From Ditylenchus dipsaci (lineage: Eukaryota > Nematoda > Chromadorea > Rhabditida > Anguinidae), in the NCBI GenBank assembly GCA_004194705.1, contig SADC01000309.1, positions 119,836 to 183,835 on the forward strand: a DNA stretch of 64,000 bases, written 5' to 3'. The notes below the pieces were generated by a model. It saw only the letters and a list, made by a program, of their open reading frames with translations. It was not told the origin of the DNA and ran no database searches. Shown here one piece after another: positions 43,107-53,525 of the stretch. Each line of letters starts with the position of its first letter. Position 1 is the first letter of the stretch. Position numbers and translations under genes: made by a program.

Positions 43107-43343
43107 CAAAAAGAGACTCTATATGCATTTATGGTCAAGAGTACTTCTCGGAATCATGTCTAAGGTAAGTGAGTGCGCGCATCTCTAACTCTCAAGCCCC
43201 CTGCGCCCCCGAAGGGGCGCAGGGGCTTAGGGCTTGGAGTTTAGATGCGCACACCCACATACCTTAGACACAAATCACTCGAAAGTGACTCTGGATGCAT
43301 GAAAAGCATGCATACCAGAGTTTATTTATGCATAGGCCCCAGT
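43107..43343 (-). repeat. GC-rich hairpin repeat, copy 4 of 5 (inverted)
   Basis: Reverse orientation of copy 3: GACTCTATATGCATTTATGG ... CACCCACATACCTTAGACAC. It lies in the loop of the large palindrome. Confidence 0.75.
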
Positions 43344-43501
43344 ATTCAAAACTATGTTCAAAATCTTCTTGTTAGTGGGCCCTGATTCATTAGTGGCCCC
43401 CTTTTATTCCCTTCCCCTCCCATTGCAGCCCTAAATCCCTTGAAAAATGTTTTGGCGAGAATTCAAAAAATATTTTTTTTGAATTTTCTTAAATTTTTTA
43501 A

Positions 43502-45420
43502 GGGCATTACTTTTTTTTTGCCGCAAATATACTTTTTTTTTGCCGCAAATATACTTTTTTTTGCCGCAAATCTGCTTTTGCCGCAAATATACACTTTTTT
43601 GCCGCAAATTTTCACTTTTCTGCCGCAAATTTTCACTTTTCTGCCGCAGATTTGCTTCTGCTGCCGCAATATACTTGTTTTTGCCGCAAATTTTCACTTT
43701 TCTGCCGCAGCTTTTCACTTTTTTTGCCGCAGATTTGCTTCTGCTGCAAATTTTCTTCATATATATGGAGGCCTTGTTAGTGGTCTTGGATGTGATATTG
43801 AGTTTGCTTCGATATTGACGGAATAACTTGGAGCCCTGCTTGAAAATTATATACCGCGTAACTTTTTTCAATCCCTCACCTTCTAATAATCCTCTTACTC
43901 ATTTTATCAGCTACCATTTTAGTGTTAAAGCCGTTCCTTTTTAACACTTTCTGATTTTTCAGGGGTTGAACATCAATTCTCCATGGTGTATTGGTAGAGG
44001 TTATAGGGTATGTCAATAAAAATTATCTCTTACAACTACTAGACTGCTTTTGCCCAAAGCTATAGAAAAGCATTTCTGATGTTTATTTGAAAAGCCAACG
44101 ACATTAACAACAACGGAGAATTTATCATAACAAAAACGAATTTTAACTAAATGACAGGGCTCTGGATGCTAATTTTGGACGGCCCATTTTTCTTTTTCTC
44201 TGAAGCAAATTCTCATTTACAAACTCCGCAGTAGACGAAGCCAGTTGAAGCAGAGCGACATCCTTCGAAATAGTTTCACGGACAGGGTCCATAACTTTTG
44301 GCTGCAACTTCTTCTTCAAGTTCATTTTTACATGCGCATAGCACATAGCTCGCTTAATCAGCATCCAGACGTTCTTCGCTGCTAAAAATGCTATGAGCAA
44401 AAAACAAAATCAAATTAGCAACCTGCGGAAATCGTTGTGTCTCCGTCACCCATAATAATTTCAGGGATATAATTCAGAGCTGAAATTGCTTCGAAGAATC
44501 GCTCATAACACCAAGTATTTTCATTTGATACCAAAGCTAGATAAGTAGCGAAGAAGTGCTGCTCTGCATCCGAAAATCCACAGACCTGAAGTTAATTAAT
44601 AAAGCAACAGGCAGGTCAAAGAGTTTTACCATAACTGGAAAGCCGTGCCAATTCATGTTTGATAGAAGGCGGCAGCGGATCATTTCCCATACGGCGTGTT
44701 TTCTTTGAACATTACGGTCATCCCTTACCAAAAATATTAAAAAAACATGTATTTTCCTTTGTATAATCAGAGCAGTCGAATCCAATTCTTGTTTCATCAA
44801 TTCTTTGTGTTGGTCCGAAAGCTTCGGCTGATTCACCGGCACGTGATCATGGCTACCTTTGCTTTGCTCTACGATCACCTTAAATTACACTTTACAGGTT
44901 GACCTTGTTATACCATCATCAACCTTGAAGTTATCCTGCGGATAAACGACTCGGAGCTTGATACTGCATCGATAATTTTTCATACGAGCATATCGGCACT
45001 GATATTCCTCTGTCTTGTTGGCGCTCAGATCTCTCGTATGCGGACTTAATTGAATAAATATGCGCAAATTATGAATAAAAAAATTGCTTACTTTCTCTAG
45101 TTGACTTTCTCATCCTTAACCACTGATTGAAATCTTCGTCGTTGGCGAATTCTCTCTCACGCACATAGACCGTAGCAGCCCTCGTTTTCTACCTGGAACA
45201 CCTAGAGAACTGTGTCGTACAGTAGCTGACATTACACCTGCGGTTGCTAAAAAAGACAGATATAAAATAAAGGCATTTGACAACTGTAAAATCTCAATTT
45301 GCGGTAAAAAAGTGAAAATCTGCGGCAGAAAAGTGAAAATTTGCGGCAAAAGCAGATTTGCGGCAAAAAAAGTATATTTGCGGCAAAAAAAGTATATTTG
45401 CGGCAAAAAAAGTAATGCCC
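43502..45420 (-). mobile_element. foldback MULE, GCCGCAAAT words, perfect 8-bp TSD
   Basis: GGGCATTACTTTTTTTTTGCC faces the reverse complement ending AAAAAGTAATGCCC. TTTTTTAA lies at 43494-43501 and 45421-45428. Arms are tandem TTTTTTGCCGCAAATATACT and TTTGCCGCAAATTTTCACTT units (43502-43750, 45297-45420). The interior encodes MULE transposase pieces on the minus strand. This is the clearest link between the foldback arms, the 8-bp duplication and a MULE gene. Confidence 0.9.
44143..45067 (-). pseudogene. MULE transposase, N-terminal and catalytic parts
   Basis: From the N-terminal side: YQCRYARMKNYRCSIKLRVV (Cys-rich, FLYWCH-like), SKGSHDHVPVNQPKLSDQ (the H-D-H that ends this finger type), then about 44580-44410 LVSNENTWCYERFFEAISAL and IIMGDGDTTISAG (a catalytic acidic block), and after a short intron MCYAHVKMNLKKKL and ISKDVALLQLASSTAEFVNE. 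The frame ends at 44143 before the S-T-N-N C-terminal motif seen in the related copy at 5762-6790, so it is C-terminally deleted. At least two frame breaks are present. Confidence 0.7.
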
Positions 45421-45618
45421 TTTTTTAACTTGGGGACCAAGGCAATCGAAAATTTTTTTTTTTTCGATTTTTCGGAAACCAAAGTGTTTCCGTGCCTATT
45501 CAGAGTACGAGAATCAAAATGAGAGGGGTCCTTTCCCCTTCAGGAAAAGTAAATTTTTCGCTCGCTAGCTGGGGGGGGGGGGGGGTGGTCATTCTATAGT
45601 ATAGCCCTAAATGTTTTT

Positions 45619-45996
45619 CTATGAACCAACCTCAGTTTTGCTGGATGTCCTGTATAGCAACATAACCAGGTGGCTGTCCATTTGGATCAAAACTTTTCAA
45701 TTTTTTTTGCGTTTTCGGGTTCCAAAACCTGTTTACTGCACTTATTAGAGCATTCTAAAGATGGCTTGACAGTAATAAAATTACGTTTTGCAAGATTTTC
45801 AAAAATTGTAAAAATTTTATCAAAACGTAATTTCACTACTATCAAACCATCTTTAGAAATCTCGAATAAGTGCAGTGAACAGGTTTTGGAACCCGAAAAC
45901 GCAAAAAAAAATCGAAAAGTTTTGATCCAAGTGGACGACCACCTGGTTTTGTTGCTATATAGGACATCCAGCAAAACTGAGGTTGGTTCATAGAAA
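45619..45996. mobile_element. palindromic MITE, long ends
   Basis: CTATGAACCAACCTCAGTTT faces AAACTGAGGTTGGTTCATAG; GGCTTGACAGTAATAAAATT faces its diverged inverse. Longest member of the CCAAGTGG family, flanked by about 40 bp of extra terminal match. Confidence 0.8.
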
Positions 45997-46084
45997 ATCA
46001 TTTGAAAAACAAGGATAGTTAGACAAAAATATAGCAATATTATTGGTTTTAAAAATACGGAGCGAATTAGCCACGGATTTAACT

Positions 46085-46270
46085 GACCACTGCCCGGGTA
46101 GCAGAAATCGGTGAAAGCTGGTCGCGGGTTTGATTCCCAGCCATGTCACAGCACGTCTAACATAGTTTTTAATACTAATCTATTACTGTTATTTGAGAAA
46201 AAAAATGTCTGCTGTCACTAGGATTTAAACATGTAACCTCACAATTTTGGAAAGGCTTATTTACCACATG
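46085..46270. repeat. tRNA-like fragments
   Basis: GGTCGCGGGTTTGATTCCCAGC near 46117 is B-box/T-arm-like, and a minus-strand tRNA-like stretch follows near 46205-46255. Neither folds into a full cloverleaf, so SINE-like remnants. Confidence 0.4.
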
Positions 46271-46398
46271 GAAATTACTGGACGGTGAATTCACCGTGAC
46301 AAATTTTACACCTCCATTGAAACACTGTGACGTTCCAACCAGATCGGAATAAAATTTCTTTTGAATGAAAAAAATTCTCTCATTTACCACAGGAGCGA

Positions 46399-46810
46399 TT
46401 AAAGGACCCTGTCTCTTCCTTATCATGGCAATTTCAAAGGTTTGAATGCGCGCGGGACCACATAGATTTTGTCAATAATGTTTTCGAATTATTTTTTTAA
46501 TTGCATTTTAAATTTAAAAAGTTGTGTTCTATTCGATATATTGTCACATCACCACAGTGACAGTTGTGGAGCAGTGCAAGTCGGATAAGTTGTCCGAACT
46601 GGCATTGTCAAGCGACGTTGGGCTCGACTAGTGAACAGTTATAAGTTTTAAACAAATTTTCAAATTTATTTTCTAAACAATCAGCGCGTTTTTTTTGTTT
46701 GCGCGCGCAAACAAAAAAAAAATTCGGCATTATTATTGACAAAATGTGTGTGGTCCCGCGCGCATTCAAACCTTTCAAATTGCCATGATAAGGAAGAGAC
46801 AGGGTCCTTA
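46399..46810. mobile_element. TTAAAGGACCCTGTCTC palindromic MITE
   Basis: TTAAAGGACCCTGTCTCTTC faces GAAGAGACAGGGTCCTTAA; GAATGCGCGCGGGACCACA faces TGTGGTCCCGCGCGCATTC. Same family as 22807-23305, without the tandem duplication. Confidence 0.8.
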
Positions 46811-46934
46811 AACCGAGGGTCAATTTGAGGAGGGACAACTGACCGCCGCCTGAGTTGACGTGTCCGAGACGAATACACTAATAAAATCGGAAAAACCGCA
46901 GTTTCGAGTTAGGAAATTAGACATTTTGAAATTG

Positions 46935-46985
46935 CTGCCCAAATGAGGTGCCCAAATGAGTTTTGCCCAAATGAGTGCCAACGCT
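46935..46985 (-). repeat. GCCCAAATGAG words facing 42405
   Basis: Three GCCCAAATGAG units in 45 bp, inverted relative to the words at 42405-42465. Confidence 0.45.
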
Positions 46986-47227
46986 GAAAAGAATATGTAA
47001 ATTTCAATAGAAGCGTGAACTTAAATATAATATGTACAGAAGGTTATAATTTTTTAAAATCGAAACACGGCTAAGGCCTTTTTAGGCATTTTTGTCACAC
47101 AGACATCCAATTTTAATGCGTTTCAGGGCATTTGTAGATCAAATTAGGTTTAAAAACAGTCGTAGGCCTTTTAGCGTAGGCTTTTTTACGGTACTCCGCA
47201 TCGAGGAGTTATTGCTAAAAAGAATAT

Positions 47228-47231
47228 CGCT

Positions 47232-47284
<53 letters not shown>

Positions 47285-47301
47285 AATTGCGCCACGGAAG
47301 C
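47228..47301 (-). tRNA. tRNA-Asn (GTT)
   Basis: The minus strand from 47301 folds cleanly. Acceptor GCTTCCG pairs with CGGGAGC (one T-G pair), D arm GCGC...GCGC with AATTGGTTA loop, anticodon stem TTCGG/CCGAA with loop CTGTTAA (anticodon GTT), T arm GGTGG TTCAAGC CCACC, discriminator G. 74 nt, no intron, no encoded CCA. A-box TGGCGCAATTGG and B-box GGTTCAAGCC are intact. It is the only cloverleaf in the window that passes by eye. Confidence 0.95.
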
Positions 47302-47595
47302 ACATGATGGATAGATTTACAATAATGATCTATAACACAATATAAAAAAGCGATGGAAAACTACGACATCACTTGCATACATAAACGCAAAACTCAAATA
47401 CTCTTTTAATAATAAAAAATGAATTTATTGATATTATCAGTTGGCAGAGTGGAAAATTTAAAAAAGTTGTTTTGCAAACATTTTGTCCTACGTATGTTTG
47501 CCGGAAGGGGCAGAAAATATGATCATCTCAAATTTGTCGAATAAATATTGAGTGGCTGAAAATAACTGGATAGGTTCTAATTTGTCTTTTTTCGT
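47302..47595. other. no feature recognised
   Basis: AT-rich flank of the tRNA; no exons or repeat ends seen. Confidence 0.4.
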
Positions 47596-47603
47596 CTAAT
47601 TGT

Positions 47604-47998
47604 GGCGCTAGCCAGGTTTATTAATTAGAAGTTATATAAAGTACTGTTTTGAAAAAGTCAAAGTTTATAAAAAATGGTTTCGTCAAAAACAGGTTTAGAA
47701 AAGAGCATGTTTGAAAAAAACCTGTTTGAGAAACATACATCTCGAACAGCAACTTGTCTACAACAGTTTTTGACCGTCTTGTGGTTAAAAAATGATGGTT
47801 TTGAAGGTCAAGAGTAGTTTCTAGAGGTCAAAAGCTGTTATGGACAAGTGCCTGTTCGAGATGTATGTTTCTCAAACAGGTTGTTTTCAAACATGCTCTT
47901 TTTCTAACCTGTTTTTGGCGAAACCATTTTTTTATGAACTTTGACTTTTACGAAAAGTACTTCATTATAACTTCTAATTAATAAACCTGGGTAGCGCC
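47604..47998. mobile_element. palindromic MITE, GGCGCTAGCCAGG ends, 8-bp TSD
   Basis: GGCGCTAGCCAGGTTTATTA faces TAATAAACCTGGGTAGCGCC; CATACATCTCGAACAG faces CTGTTCGAGATGTATG. Flanks are CTAATTGT (47596-47603) and CTGATTGT (47999-48006), a 7/8 match. Confidence 0.75.
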
Positions 47999-49045
47999 CT
48001 GATTGTCAGGCACCATGTTTACACCCCTATGTTTAATTAGAGAGATGCAAACTTTCCATATTTCAGTCGGTCTGGAACTTTTGTTTTTCTGAAGTTTTTC
48101 AGCTTTGTAAAAAGAGCCAAGTAGAATTTCGAAACCTCTACCATGCACTTTTGGAAGAGCTCATTTTATTACAAAAAAAACGAAACTTTATACTTGGATA
48201 TAGACGTTTCTCATTTTCGATGTTTTTTTGGAGTTTGAAACGCACGTCTGAGCTTGCTCCAACGTGCGTTGGCATACCCTGCGCCTAAGAATTCATCTAA
48301 GCTTAAAAAAATCCGAAAAATCATATACCGAATAGCAGACTGTATATCGACTGGAAAAGTGTATAATTCGCAAAATGTGTCTTTCAAAACGTCGGATTGG
48401 CGAAACGTTAACTCGAAAAATGTACAACTCGCAAAAACGTAACTCAAAAATCGAAGAACTCGCAGAAAATTTTGGGTTTGCCTGTTTCTCTTTAAAATTT
48501 TGATCTTTTTTTAAAGGTTTTTACACCATCAGGTAGCCGGCGATTCACTTTCCGATAATATATCATTTATTTCATTTTCTCACAAAAATATAAACAACTG
48601 GGTCAAAGTATAAACCAAATTATTTTTCTGACAACCTTCATGTTTTGACCTCATTATTTACATTTTCGTGAGATAATGCAATAAATTTTTTTATCAGAAA
48701 CTATAATCGCAGGGCTATCTGATGGTGTGAAAACCTTTAAAAAAGATCGAAATTTTTGAGAAAAACAGCTTTTATGCGAGTTATTCGTTTTCGATTTACG
48801 TTTTTGCGAGTTGTACATTTTCGAGTTAACTTTTCGACGTTTCGAGAGACACATTGGGCGAGACCCAACTCGTATAACCCAACTCGTATAGATCCCAACT
48901 CGTATAGGTCCAACTCGTATAAACCAACTCGTATAGGTCCCAACTCGTATAGGTATCGATTCGTACAGATCCCGACTCAAAGAAGAGTTCAAGTCCACCT
49001 GACGCAAACGTTTTATTTGGTCAGCTAAAACTTTGTTAGCGGAAC

Positions 49046-49180
49046 TACCGTATTTTCTCTATCAATCTCACACGGCGATGATTTTTCAGCCCATAAAAAA
49101 ATTCGAACTCGTTAATTAAAAATAGCCTTAACTCCAAAATGCTATTCAGAAATAGGAGATGGGATTATTAGAGAAAAATG
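49046..49180. mobile_element. degraded pogo-type MITE
   Basis: The left end TACCGTATTTTCTCTATCAA is clear; the right end GGGATTATTAGAGAAAAATGAA is degraded. The interior GCCTTAACTCCAAAAT matches copies 5602 and 42554. Confidence 0.65.
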
Positions 49181-49204
49181 AATAATTTACTGATTGTATG
49201 TTGC

Positions 49205-49355
49205 AACTGCAATCAAACCTTGATAGAATTACCCAGGTTTTATGCGGTTTCTAGGGGTTCAATGACCCTTGATACAGTGTGACCCTCGATAAAGTGTATT
49301 TTCTTCCGGTTCCTAGGCGTTACATTATATCAAAGTTTGACTCCAACAGCTCCAT
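49205..49355. mobile_element. CAATCAAACCTTGATAGAAT-type MITE
   Basis: GCAATCAAACCTTGATA faces TATCAAAGTTTGACT, with TGATACAGTGTGACCCTCGATAAAG inside. The terminal style is that of Tc1/pogo MITEs (compare 22172 and 28488). Confidence 0.55.
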
Positions 49356-49579
49356 AAGAGAATTTGTGATTGCCTAGCCCACATACGACAGCCAAAAACA
49401 AATACCTCTATTTTTTATTGCAAGCAAACGAATTAAACAAAAACGAGAATGAACCGAAACAAATTAAGGATACATACTGAGTATAGAATCTACCGCATTT
49501 CTTTCTTCTTCTGAGGTATTACACTCATCTTGCTCTTCGCGACTTTCTTGGTTGCCAGTCGGATCCTCATTGTAGCCCA

Positions 49580-50940
49580 TCATGTATCTAATCTTTAGCA
49601 GGAAATTCCCCAAAGCTGCCATCATTGATCTGGTTTTGCAGAACTAGCTTGAATTCATCTTGAGCAGCAGATATTTGTATTGACCTTTGACAAGATACCA
49701 GAGACTGTGTTCGAGGAGGCTGTCGGCCATGAGCGACATCGCTTGCATTCTGTTCTTCTGCGTGACTTGCTAAAATGGGAAAGTAGATCTTAAGACCAAC
49801 AAATGAAATAAACAACTTCTTTGAAACGAACGATCCATTCCCCTAAAAGAGACTTGACCGAAAATGGTGTCGGAGCTTCCCATGGTAAGAGTCAGCAGTA
49901 TCTGTCGTTCTCTGACCTTCTGCTTGATAGTGGGAGAATAAATTGCCAAGCACGAGCCATGTATCCCTTAAAAACCAACTTATTTGTTGCTATTAAGATT
50001 TTAAGAACCTGTAGTAGTCAATTAGCTCATTCAGTTTTCTAGGCAATTCCGTCAGCGAATTGAACTTCTCTTGAATTTGCAGACGAAGAATATTTAGTGA
50101 GTAGCTCCACACTTCGGGATGCACCAACTGCAAGGCTCCAGCATTCTCACAATACCACGCACTTCTTTCTGATGGCCTAAGCCTAGCTAAGCCTTTAAGC
50201 TGAACCTAGAGTTTCCTATCATAATCACTCATAAGTGTGACCGAATTTTACTTGACGATTGAGAACCTGCTTAGTATGAAAGCAGCACATCTTGATCACA
50301 ACATCGAAGCAAAAAGTTTTCATCATCCAACAAAGTCTGGTATTTTAGGAATTCGCTGCCCTCAAGCACGACCAAACGCTTTTGCTGTTGCTTTTCGATT
50401 GACGACACTTGCTTGTCTAGCTTCCACAAAGAACTCTGAAAAAGCAGTCTAAAATTTTGGAAAAAAAGCAGAAATAGGACATTTAGTTTGTCTGCAAACT
50501 TTTGTATGAGATTCTTTTCTGTTCTGACAATGGCTGAAGCTACGTTTTCGTTTGTTCCACTAGCCAGCTCTGCTTGCATGCTTCTTCTGACACTCACTCC
50601 TTGAAGCTTAATTATAATCACTGGTGTGCTGCCGAACTTCAATAACTTGAACAACAAATACCTTCTTCACTCAATTTCTTTGGCTGGCAGAAATGAAGTT
50701 TGCTGGGCTTTGAATCAATCTATATGCCTTGCTTGTATTTGCTCTCAATATCGGCAGATGACATTCCCCACATGGTATTTCTCTTTCTTCCAAGCAGCGA
50801 GCGAAATCCTGTGCAAGCATAACGAACCATTTTGGGACCATTATAGACGCTAGACCACGTATAACACATCTTCGGATTTTCTGCTTCGGTGAATGCCAAC
50901 TATTTATAGCCTATGCGCTGCGAGTAAGTGAAACTAATCG
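49580..50940 (-). pseudogene. MULE transposase remnant inside 48856-51172
   Basis: Minus-strand pieces with many frame breaks. Around 49900-49830 reads EGQRTTDTADSYHGKLRHHF, matching the MULE C-terminal block R-T-(T/N)-N-x-A-E-x-(Y/F)-H. Upstream, 50200-50040 reads WYCENAGALQLVHPEVW and LRLQIQEKFNSLTELPRKL; other open pieces (50271-50657) have no recognisable motif. No catalytic block could be identified. Confidence 0.5.
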
Positions 50941-51188
50941 TAGCCATCTAAAAAAATTAAAGCTCATACACATAGAACCAAACTAAGAGTAATAAGTTTT
51001 CTTAGTGATCAGTGCCCCGAAAATGTTTAAATGAGATGCTAATGAATGCTTAGATGCTAATGAACTAGTTTTTACATGTACGAATTGATACCTATACGAG
51101 TTGGGTTATACGAGTTGGACCTATACGAGTTGGGTTATACGAGTTGGAATCTATACGAGTTGGGTTTTTACCGACACATTTTGCGAAT

Positions 51189-53263
51189 TACCGTATTTAT
51201 TCTAATTAGGCCCCATGGGGCCTTATTTTTCAACCCCCTCCAGGGGTGGGGCCTTATTAGAGACTGGGGGGATAATAGAGACTGGGGCCTTATTTTTGAA
51301 CACTTAAAAGCAATTTTACATCAATCTATAACAAACAAATTATAATTCCAAGGATACATCGCTGTTTATTTCATTTTCTTCATCTTGTTCCAGATCAATT
51401 TCTTCGAAGATCTCTGCCAATTCTTTCTCTCTGCGAGCTTGCTGAAGAAGATTTCGTCCACTTGGCACAGGTCCGTCCGGCTTGAAGCAATGAATTGAAT
51501 CGTCTTCTGTTCCATTTGTGGCATTGGTGATCCCGCAGAACTTGAAAGAATTGATGACGACTTCCTTTGATAGTACATTCCACGCTTCAACGATCCATTG
51601 CAAGTAGATGGCCATTGGAGGAGCTCGAGGATTCCCGCCAGACGTCAATTCTTTTTCTCCATGCATCATCCAGTCGTCGTAGATTTCTCGATCTTGGCTT
51701 TGAACGGGAATTCCAACATACATCCGGAGCCTGGAAAAATAATAGATTATGAATCTGGTGAAAAAGCAAAAATCTAACTTGAACAAATTTAGCACAGCCA
51801 CCTGGAACAACAGCAGTATCAAGATTTGCTTGCTTTAGTTGCTCCTTGGTCGATTCGCTGATGTGACATCTGAAGGAGTCCCAGACGAGAAGTCGCTTCC
51901 CAAAAGACTTGCCCAGCACACGTTCGAGGTAGTCAGATGTGAGTTTATCGTTCATCCAAGTCGTGCCTTCCCATGACAGCAGCAGCTTTCCTTTGAACTT
52001 GTCGACAACAGCAGGATCCACACGCTTTCGTGGCAGCAAGACGTAAGGCAAGCACTTGAATCCATCACTCCGGGCGTTAGCATGACTGTTACTCTCATCT
52101 TTTCGTGGCCTGTTGTTAGCACGGACACCTGAATAAAAGTTTAACATTAAAGTATTAAAAAACATTTCCAAGCAAAACCTGTCTTGCTCCTTTCTCGGCA
52201 ATGCATTTACCCCCAGCTGGGTCCAACCATACAGCAGTCTCATCGGCGGCGTAGATATGAGAATAACTAAAAACAACGTAAAATTAACAACAAAAATTTC
52301 TAAAACCTTACTTGTTCTTCTCGCGCAGCTGAGACAAATACATTACAAACTTCACCAGCACTTGCTCATAATCCGATGGATGCTTTTGACAGACTGTTGT
52401 TGGCACGCGCGCTCGAAAACTGTGGCGATCCATAAATTTCTGTAGCCAACCGATACTTGCCTGAAATGCAAAACAATTTAGTATTTTCATTTCATTTAAT
52501 AACTTATGGTATATAATTTACCAACCTTGAATTCAACGTCACCTTCCTCTCCTGGAACGAACATCTGCATTGCCTTCTGCTGAATGATCCTTCGGCTGAC
52601 CTTTAGACTTTTTTTTTAGACGATCCCTGACCCATTTTGACAGCTCCTCGTCCAGCTCTGCAAATTTGAGATGACGGCAGCACTGGAAGTTTTCTCTTCT
52701 GACTTGACTTTGAAGTTGATTCTCTGAAAGAAAAAGAAATGATAGAGACTCCGCCTCATAAGTAAAAACACTAACTTGAATTACTGAGCTGCTCTTCCTG
52801 TTCCATCCATTTGCGAACACACTTCCGATCAACATTGTAGCGCTTGCTGGCGGAATTGATTGACTTGGCCTTCTTTGCATAAGCGACCACCTCGAGCTTC
52901 TTCTCAATCGTATAAAACTTAGCTTCTTAGCATTGCCATCCAAATTGATTTGCTCAAAATCGCTCATTGTTAATTTCCTAAATAAATTCGATGGATAAAA
53001 ATAAATGACAGATGAAAGCGAAAAAAACTTGGAAGACAAATATAAATACGAGCTTTCAAGAAATTCAATTCAAACAGAAAGAAAAGTTTCGCACAAGACT
53101 TATTATTTCAGAATTTTTTTCCAAACCGGTGTAGCAAATCGGGCTTAGGGTGGGGGCTTATTAGAGACTGGGGCCTTATTTTTCAACCCCCCTCCAAGGG
53201 TGGGGCCTTATTAGAGACTGGGGGGATAATAGAGACTGGGGCCTAATTAGAATAAATACGGTA
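51189..53263 (-). mobile_element. pogo-like DNA transposon with intact ends
   Basis: TACCGTATTTATTCTAATTAGG faces CCTAATTAGAATAAATACGGTA, with TA at both borders. Both subterminal regions carry GGGGCCTTATTTTTCAACC, GTGGGGCCTTATTAGAGACTGG and GGGATAATAGAGACTGGGGCC. One transposase gene (minus) fills the interior. The facing arm of the host palindrome (48355-48372) keeps the uninterrupted sequence GCGAATTATACACTTTTCCAGT, confirming insertion at a single TA and its duplication. Confidence 0.93.
51340..52967 (-). pseudogene. pogo-like transposase gene, multi-exon, frameshifted as read
   Basis: Start ATG at 52967 (MSDFEQINLDGNAKKL). Exon 1 carries a psq/Brinker-type helix-turn-helix (EKKLEVVAYAKKAKSINSAS, then RKCVRKWMEQEEQL). 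Exon 2 and exon 3 (52312-52460) form the CENP-B-type second DNA-binding part (SIGWLQKFMDRHSFRAR). Exon 4 (52179-52266) has AADETAVWLDPAGGKC, first catalytic Asp. Exon 5 has RLLVWDSFRCHIS, second Asp, then VPGGCAKFVQ; after an intron QAPDVCWN gives the third Asp (pogo families are DDD). The C-terminal SFKFCGITNATNGTEDD is a pogo/Tigger hallmark. Single-base breaks occur at an A9 run (about 52612) and near 52065 and 51695, so as read it is not translatable, though splice sites and motifs are intact. Confidence 0.85.
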
Positions 53264-53364
53264 TACACTTTCCAGTAATGACTTTTCCACAGCCTTTCAA
53301 AATTTGAAGTTCCTTGTAGTTCAACTCAAACAAAACGCCAAGAATTTCATCGAAATTTTTCACA

Positions 53365-53525
53365 CGCTTAGTGTGACTGCGACTGCAACTTTTCCGCGTC
53401 ATTGGACACACATCAACAGTCACAGTCGCAGTCACAGTGTGTGTCCAAGAGCGCGGAAAAGTGCGACTGCGACTGACGCTTCAAATCGATTTGAATTTAC
53501 GTCGCAGTCACACTTTTCCTTCTGC
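53365..53525. repeat. AGTCGCAGTCACAGTGTGTG words
   Basis: GTGACTGCGACTG and CAGTCGCAGTCACAGT alternate on both strands with GCGCGGAAAAGT and TTGGACACAC phrases. A related block is at 54570-54660. Possible arms of a foldback spanning 53365-54660; no target duplication found. Confidence 0.55.

Larger units (their letters stand above)
42778..45607. mobile_element. large palindromic element with two nested insertions
   Basis: Left arm: CTATAGATGCCCCCAGCTAGCG, TTTACTTTTCCTGAAGGGGA, GAAAACACTTTGGTTTCC. Right arm: the reverse complements at 45460-45600, ending CATTCTATAG. The loop holds hairpin repeat copy 4. The right arm is split at AAATTTTTTAA/TTTTTTAACTTGG by the MULE 43502-45420; the left arm near 42920-42960 shows the unsplit sequence. 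Confidence 0.75.
48856..51172 (-). mobile_element. foldback MULE, CAACTCGTATA words, perfect 8-bp TSD
   Basis: GGGCGAGACCCAACTCGTAT faces ATACGAGTTGGGTTTTTACC. GACACATT is at 48848-48855 and 51173-51180. Arms are CCAACTCGTATAGGT units (48875-48960 and 51080-51165). The interior contains minus-strand MULE-like coding remnants and two small MITEs (49046, 49205). Confidence 0.85.
48350..53276. mobile_element. palindromic host element (~0.5 kb) with two large insertions
   Basis: The left arm starts ACTGGAAAAGTGTATAATTCGC and runs through AACGTTAACTCGAAAAATGT (48350-48475). The right arm begins at about 48690 (GATGGTGTGAAAACCTTT), runs to GACACATT at 48855, and is resumed at 51173-51190 (GACACATTTTGCGAATTA) and 53262-53276 (TATACACTTTCCAGT). 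It is split by the MULE 48856-51172 and the pogo element 51189-53263. Removing both restores an element of about 535 bp. Confidence 0.8.

Noticed and set aside
43502..43750. CRISPR-like array of regularly spaced units
   Set aside because: Units are degenerate, spacing is irregular, spacers are also repeats, and a mirror copy lies 1.5 kb away with an 8-bp target duplication. This is a transposon arm in eukaryotic DNA.
46105..46150. tRNA gene
   Set aside because: Only a T-arm-like segment; no anticodon arm or acceptor stem.
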